Below, in pieces: positions 57,917 through 64,000 of a stretch of DNA of 64,000 bases. The notes under the pieces are model-generated. The model saw only the letters and a list, made by a program, of their open reading frames with translations. It did no database searches and was not told the origin of the DNA. Within the stretch, counting starts at the first letter, position 1, and each line of letters opens with the position of its first letter. Source of the stretch: Hyalella azteca (lineage: Eukaryota; Arthropoda; Malacostraca; Amphipoda; Hyalellidae); NCBI RefSeq assembly GCF_000764305.2, contig NW_025935162.1, positions 124,001 through 188,000 on the forward strand, given 5' to 3'. The translations under genes and the position numbers were made by a program.

Positions 57917-57976
57917 GATTTCAGCTAACACCAATGAGCCAAAAGTTGATAAGTTTTTATGGTGTTGGCTGAAATC
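57917..57976. repeat. Hairpin, 17-bp stem with one mismatch
   Basis: GATTTCAGCTAACACCA (57917-57933) pairs with TGGTGTTGGCTGAAATC (57960-57976) across a 26-nt loop. The loop repeats 'gccaaaagttgat', which also occurs just before the left arm. Confidence 0.85.
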
Positions 57977-58059
57977 ACAATTAAGTACGAATTCGCTGCA
58001 CATAATATCTGGATTATGGACGAAATTGGAACGAAGTTTTTTTTCTGATCAACTAACTA

Positions 58060-58240
58060 TATTTTTTCTAGTCAAGGATACATTTTTTCATGTCAGGGAT
58101 GAATTTTTTAGCGCACGGATATATTTTTTAAGTCAAAGATATATATTTTTATGTCAATAAAATATTTTTCTTCATGTCAGTGATAGATTTTATAAGCTAA
58201 GAGCATATTTTTTCAGGTTAAGGATATGATTTTTTAAGTT
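58060..58240. repeat. Degenerate tandem repeat, ~26-bp unit, about 7 copies
   Basis: The unit is 'atgtcaaggatatattttttt'-like text, with copies starting gtcaagga, gtcaggga, gcgcacgg, gtcaaaga, gtcaataa, gtcagtga and gttaagga. Confidence 0.8.
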
Positions 58241-58381
58241 GTTAATAAATGAATGAATAAAATATTTTTATAACATTTTTCTTATTTTTAACTGTAAAGT
58301 GTTGTTTTATTATTTTTAAACGAAAAATATGCAATTGTGGTAAAGGGACCAGGCCGGGGTGAGCGCCTTGCCCCAAGCCCA

Positions 58382-58417
58382 TGGGCCCATTGCCCCAGGG
58401 GTGGGGCAATTGGCCCA
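58382..58417. repeat. GC-rich hairpin, 15-bp stem with one mismatch
   Basis: TGGGCCCATTGCCCC pairs with GGGGCAATTGGCCCA across a 6-base loop. It lies in strongly AT-rich surroundings and resembles text at 56935-56990 and 'ctgctgccccatgttaccc' at 58591. Likely part of a short mobile element. Confidence 0.75.
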
Positions 58418-60225
58418 TTTGGACACGTTTTACAAAATAGTGTTTTATTAAAAATTTAATAACTCTATAGCCTATAGGCGCCTAATTCACATCATAATTC
58501 CTCATTAGTTGTACCTTCAAACAAAATAAAGAACCACCTCGTATCAATTAAACCTTCATCAAAAATTTAGATTGAAAAAAGGAGGGACTGCTGCCCCATG
58601 TTACCCTATCTTTAGATGTGTTATTTTTGCCGGATGATTGAACGAATTGAATATTAGAAATGCATATATAAGATAAATATGGCACATATAATAAATCCAT
58701 TTATAAGATATGCATGGCATACATTGAAATCCATATCAAAGATATATAAGGCAGCTACAAGAAATTCAGAATAGACTGGGCGTGAAATATGCTGGATTAT
58801 TTGCAGAAGAGGAAATTTTTCACGGTAGAAGGAAAGTGCATGCAAATGATCCAAATATTGATGAAGCGGCACTCACAATATTATGTGATGTACGCATACA
58901 ATTTAATTAGGCGATTTATGTAATAATGGAGGATTTGCTAGTGTACGTGTCATGAACAACTGTGTTGATAATAACTTCCATACAATGTATAATTAAACTA
59001 CATTCTATTCATTCGTGCGTAAATTTGTATGTGAACCGAATTTTTATTTCACGTAAATTTATTGGAGTGCAAGATTTTTTCGCTTCCTATAGTGTCGATC
59101 ATGCAAGGCCTTCACTAGCCGGGGTACGCTACCCCCGTGGGTGACTCGTCCATAGTTCAGGTAACGGGGAGGAGGCAATATCTTCAGAATTAAATTCGCG
59201 CGTATGCTCGAATAATGGCATAACTTTCAAAAAAGGCCAAATGCTTGCAGTGTCCTGTTAACTTGGCTAAAGAGGTTACAAAGTTTAGGACCACCTCACC
59301 AACCCGAGGAAAGTAGGATGCATGGCTGAAGCAGCCACCGTATGTCCTTCTTGTGGAATTTCAGTCGTAAAATTTCCTTAATTTTGGCAACAATGACAAT
59401 TTTTGAAATAAATTACTGATACGCTCATTCTGATGCTCTACTGCACACGGCTTTCTAAGAGAAAATTATAAAAAAATATTTTGAAAATATTATGGCAAAA
59501 AAATATAAACTCACTTCATGATTTCGCTCACTTCTGTGAGAAAATCTCTTAAACTCGAGTAACGTTACCTATCATTGTTAGTTACGCTTCCAAGTTGAGC
59601 ATCAAAGATAATCGTCTCGCATTTTCCTGTATATTTTTCATTTCAATATTTCGCTAGTGCTATACTTATACCATGATCTGGGCCTATGCTTTCAAAAAAA
59701 GTTAAGAGATCGTAAGTTCATCAGCAAATCATTGACGGCCTTCAAAGCAAAATCCACCAATCATAGACAAGAAAATAGAACGTAAGTACTTACGTTCACT
59801 TCGCGAATTTTGAAAGTATGGCCCCAGATGCTGAAGCCTGCCAATCGTAAAGCGTGCAGTGCACTTCGGTGTTGGACGCGACGACAGAACGCCCCCGACA
59901 AGCTACTGCTTTAGCCCCACATCAGCATTCCTGCGTGAACTTTCCTGTAAAAGTTCGTTTTTTCCTGCAAACTTTCACACGTGCAGCTTTAAAATGGAAA
60001 CTGGCAATTGCGGACTGGAGCGGAGTCGGTCGGACCGTGAGTCAAGCCTTGAAATTAATGCGCAATTTGAACACTAACGTATATTGAATAATATATACAT
60101 TTAAACTACCGATATAGACAAATATTTTCTTAGTGCACTCGATCACCAATAAAAAGCTAAAATAGCGTCGATATATGGACAAAGCCTCACTCATTTCTCT
60201 CAGTATACAGGGAATCATCAATTAA
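58418..60225. other. No confident gene (about 1.8 kb)
   Basis: Overlapping plus frames at 59854-60087 lie in a GC-richer patch but lack recognised motifs. The rest is AT-rich. Confidence 0.35.
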
Positions 60226-60226
60226 T

Positions 60227-60355
60227 GCTATGATACAAAAGACAATAGATGCTGTGGTACAATAGATGCTATGATACAATAGATACAAAGATACAATAAA
60301 TGCTATGATACAATAGATGCTATGAATAGACTATAGATGCTATGATACAAAAAAT
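60227..60355. repeat. Tandem repeat, ~20-bp unit (gatgctatgatacaatagat), about 6 imperfect copies
   Basis: Copies vary in length (aaaga, gtggtac, acaaag) and one is expanded to 'gaatagactatagatgc'. Confidence 0.88.
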
Positions 60356-61985
60356 AAAGAGTGTGAAGCAAATTCGCTGGAATGGTGAGGTGATGCAATG
60401 CGATTGTGTATGCAGAACTGTACCATCTCATCGCGCTGAGGTTACGTGCTGTCAGTCGTAAGATATAAAAATGTCGTAAAATAAACCGTGCAACAGAAAG
60501 CAGAAGAATTTCTTACGTGTTCGGAGAACAGATAACGCCCTAAGTTAGAGGAAAATATTCAGGATCCGTACGTTATTGGATCCTTTTTTCGGAACATCAT
60601 GTTTTGAAAATTTATATTGGGTGCTAACGGAAAACTAACTTTGGTTCGCGTTCAATATTCACAAGATGTGTTTGGATTATGATGAGTTTTTTGACATTAT
60701 TTAGGAGCATAATTTTAAGTAAATTTACCCTGCAAATCAAGCATATTGTGGTAGCTATTCAGCTACAAAGAATAATAGAAAGCTAGTTCGCGCCTAAACA
60801 TTAATGTATTCCATTCAAAAAACTTCGATAAACGTTCTTCTTAAGTTCATATGCTTAAACTCCCTATATCAGTTGGAAAGATATGAGCATCATATAAGCA
60901 GCATTTAAAGAGCATTTGAGGCAAGTCATTGTTGCGGAAAGTTTCTTAAAATTCCCTAGAACGTCGGTACTAAATTGCAATACAGAAATTTTAATTTGTG
61001 CAGTACTTTATCAAACTAATTAACTGCGAAGGTTGTCTCAACTTATTATCCTCCATTATAAACGGCATTTAATTTTAAATAAGGCAGAAATAAAGTAAGT
61101 AAGATTTCTTTTATAAATTATGAAGAGGGGCGAAACAAGGCAGTGCTGTGCACACGTGTAGGATAAATACTGAGGTTTATTTGATTTCAAAACATAGCAG
61201 CTGCAGTATGGAAAAACAACACACGCTCAATAGAATTTCAATGTATCTCGCACAACATATTTCTCGATTGAAAACACTATAAAAAGCTGAATTGCAAATA
61301 AAATATTTATCTGAAACGCACTTCTCGCAATTTTTCGCAGCTTAACGTCTCTTATTATTTTTAAGTGATATGTAACGTGATCTTCCTAGATTAAAAAGTG
61401 CAATGAAAGCGATGTGCTGAAAACGTCAGATTCCATGCTACCGACGTTGGAGGAAACATGTAACCAAACACTTCGAAACAACACATGACTCAGCCATGTA
61501 GGATGCACCAACAAAAATAAGAATCCACCGACATAGGATGCACCTCTATATTAGGCACGATGTAATATGCTTCATTTATTGCTGTTCACTTCAACAGAAT
61601 TAATTTATTGTAAGTGCACCTCGGAGTGGAAAGACCAATTTTTCGTTTTAAATGATATGAGAACTACGCGTTATTCACCTATAATTCATCATGCTGCCTC
61701 ATTGGACGGTTTACTTACTCTTATGTAGTAATAAAAAAATTTAACCTCAGTGTATGAGCAATAAACCTGGGAATCATTTGCTATTTATGAATAAATACGA
61801 CCTCGAAGTGTAGTATCATTCGGCATGAGCTTCCCAAACTGTCAATTCAGTGGTTATGGCGGTCCGCCATTTTGACTGGTGGAATTTTCCTTCTGTTTAG
61901 TAGAGTCTGATGGCCTGATGCTCGGCTGCAACTTAATTAAAGTGCCAGATGTTCCCCGTGTTTATCGTCCGAGATAATGTAGTTC
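60356..61985. other. No gene seen (about 1.6 kb)
   Basis: A two-copy 'taggatgcacc' lies at 61500-61545. No frame or element is supported. Confidence 0.4.
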
Positions 61986-61988
61986 TTG

Positions 61989-62043
61989 TGTCCTTAGTGG
62001 CCCCATGGTGTCTTTTGTGTCCCCACGATGTCTTCAGTGTGTA
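61989..62043. repeat. Outlying copies of the 20-bp array at 62.8-63.7 kb
   Basis: 'ttagtggccccatggtgtct', 'tttgtgtccccacgatgtct' and 'tcagtgtg' match the unit of the large array but lie about 750 bp to its left. Confidence 0.8.
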
Positions 62044-62265
62044 AGGTTGTAAATTAAATTCTAGAAGGCATCAGTTGAAAACACTCGACATGAGTGATAG
62101 ACCGGACCTTAGACTAGTCGTTACCAGCAGTCCTACTGTGAACAACCCATTTCTAGGCATGGTTGACGATAACCATTACGCCTTAACTCGCTGTGGTTCA
62201 AGTTAACCTACCCTGCCTTTATAGGTAAGATGTTCCGTTCAACCAAATTGAGATTAGACAATAAA

Positions 62266-62362
62266 ATATGATAGACCGGACCTTATATGATAGATCGGAC
62301 CTTATATGATAGACCGGACCTTATATGATAGACCGGACCTTATATGATAGACCGGACCTTCA
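62266..62362. repeat. Minisatellite, 19-bp unit (ttatatgatagaccggacc), 5 copies
   Basis: Almost identical copies. A single copy-like 'tgatagaccggacctta' also occurs upstream at 62095, suggesting the seed of the array. Confidence 0.93.
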
Positions 62363-62790
62363 TATTCAGTTGCTGTTTAGTGATAACATTGAGATTCCAT
62401 AAGTAACGTGCTTAAATGATTAGTCTCAGTCAGTTCATAAGTATTATTATTTTCAATGTGTAGGGTTCCGGATCTCGTTTGGACTGGACTCGAGATGACA
62501 CTCTCCAAGCTTGTCCTTGATGCTTTTCGTGCTTAACGTTCACCGCGTGGATCGACTTCTTACTTTGAGGATCGGAGAAGCCCTGCAGACTATTTTGTTT
62601 AAGGAATTCACAGATGTTGCCGGTTGAGTTGGTAGATTGAACAGCTAAGGTGTCAGATAGATTAATGTATGGCGTTATCCCTTGATGTAAATTTTGCTTC
62701 TTGCTTTGTTCCATTAAATTGTTGGTGTTCCTAAATGTTTTAAGTATCCAAGTGAAACGAACCCCGATGAAGCACAGACTTCATTACACA
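62363..62790. other. Spacer with an unsupported minus ORF
   Basis: Minus frame 62430-62714 (94 codons, ATG at 62714) has polar composition (MEQSKKQNLHQGITPY) and no recognised motif. It lies between two arrays and could be a small gene or chance. Confidence 0.2.
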
Positions 62791-63672
62791 GTGGCCGCAC
62801 AGTGGCTCTATTAGCTCCATGGCATTATTAGTGGGCCCACGCTGTCTTTAGAGACGCCACGGTGTCTTTAGTGGCCGCACGGTGTCTTTAGTGGCTCCAC
62901 GATGTCTTTAGTTGCCCCACGGTGTCTTTAGGGACCACTAGGTGTCCATAGTGGCCGGCGGTGTCTTTCGTGGCTCCACTGTATCTTAAGTGGCTCCACG
63001 GTGTCTTTAGTGACCACAAGGTGTCTGTGTTGGCTCATGGTGTCTTTAATGGCCACATGTTGTCTATAGTGGCCAAACTGTTTCTTTATAGTGTTTCCGC
63101 AGCATTTTAGTGACCACAAAGTGTCTTTAATGACTACACAGGTCTTTATATAGTGGCCCCACGATGTCTTTAGTGGCCCCATGGTGTCTTTAGTGGCCCA
63201 ACGGCGTCAGTATTGGCCCCATGATGTTTATAGGGGCCACACGTTGACTTTGGTAGCCTCACGGTGTTTTTAGTGGCCCCAAAATGTTTTTTGTGGCCAC
63301 ACTGTGTCTTCATTGGCCCCATGGACCCCTTAGTGGCACCACTGCGTCTTTAAAGGCCCCAGTCCATCTTTAATGGCCCCACGGTGTCATTAGTGGCCAC
63401 ACAGTGTCTCTGGTAGCTCCATGGCGTTATTAGTGGCCCCACGGGGTCTTCAGTTGCCACACGTTGTCGTTAGTAGCCTTAAATTTTCTTTAAAGGTCCC
63501 ACAATGTCTTTAGTGACCACTCTGTGTCTTTAGCGTCCCCATGGTGTTTTTAATAGCCTAACGGTGTCTTATATGCCCCATGATGTTTTTAAAGGCCTCA
63601 TATTGCCTTTAGTGGCCTCACGGCATCTATAGTGGCCCCATGGCGTCTTTAGCGGCTACATGGCGTCATTAA
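62791..63672. repeat. Large degenerate minisatellite, ~20-bp unit, roughly 40 or more copies
   Basis: The unit is GTGGCCCCACGGTGTCTTTA. Almost every copy carries substitutions and small indels (19-22 bp), so it is old and not recently homogenised. It contains the palindrome ggcc and a CCAC/GTGG dyad. Confidence 0.93.
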
Positions 63673-64000
63673 TCAGTAGACCCACAGGGAATTACTGCTG
63701 AACGTGACCTTCGCGAAAAGTATAAGCTTCTCATCTTAAAGGTTAGCCTGTTAGGCGAGCGCGGCAGGTCAGAACAATATATTTTGAGAATTACGATGTC
63801 ATGCGTTTTGTCTTACGAGTGTTGAAAATCGAATCGAATCAGAACGTGAAGAATAGTCAGCGGTTTTAAGACTTCGTCAATTTCAAGAGACTGTTGGTCT
63901 ATAGCATGGAATCTTGTCAATTTAAAGAATGTTATATAGTGAGTATGAATTACTTCATAAATCATATATCTTCCATCATGTCTAGTCCTAGTCTCGTGTC
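63673..64000. other. No feature seen
   Basis: Short unique end of the window. Confidence 0.4.

Noticed and set aside
59096..59175. GC-rich block considered as a tRNA-like gene
   Set aside because: No cloverleaf arms, anticodon loop or B-box could be fitted.

Overview
The window is a stretch of AT-rich, intron- and repeat-dominated animal DNA. It contains no operon-like packing, no long ORF outside tandem repeats, no rRNA and no tRNA that I could recognise. Candidate exons with GT/AG splice signals, TTAA- and TTA-flanked miniature DNA transposons, relics of a retroelement-like family and about thirty minisatellite arrays suggest an arthropod. A malacostracan crustacean is plausible but this is inference only. 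Illumina Nextera mate-pair adaptor retained at 42.2-42.8 kb and a 510-base N gap at 14.1 kb show this is a short-read draft scaffold.

Layout. 0-0.45 kb: the 5' end of a minus-strand gene for a small secreted peptide (signal-peptide exon, GT donor, plausible AG acceptor nine bases from the window edge). 0.45-9.4 kb: AT-rich non-coding DNA with minisatellites (25, ~34, 14, 29 and 36 bp units) and a cruciform-forming decamer array at 8.36 kb. 9.4-10.4 kb: two relics of a dispersed family carrying a hammerhead-ribozyme-like GAAAC motif followed by a decayed coding segment. 10.6-17.2 kb: more arrays, a candidate type II membrane-protein exon at 12 kb, and the N gap between two unrelated arrays. 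20.6-23.3 kb: a cluster of arrays, one holding an 89-bp Harbinger-like MITE with TTA duplication, then a 526-bp TTAA-flanked MITE with a perfect 16-bp terminal inverted repeat. 23-36 kb: mostly featureless, with a perfect 50-bp palindrome at 29.5 kb and a weak membrane-protein ORF at 28.3 kb. 40.7-43.1 kb: further relics of the 9.4 kb family, interrupted by the mate-pair adaptor artefact. 44.3-44.6 kb: the best anonymous open exon. 45-64 kb: minisatellites, duplicated blocks at 55.5/57.0/57.6 kb, and a large degenerate 20-bp array at 62.8-63.7 kb.

No set of genes here works together as a pathway. The strongest results are the assembly artefact (which explains false ORFs and an unreliable array), the two MITEs, the dispersed family with a hammerhead-like motif and independently decayed coding relics, the 50-bp palindrome and the secreted-peptide exon. 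All protein-coding calls are tentative.
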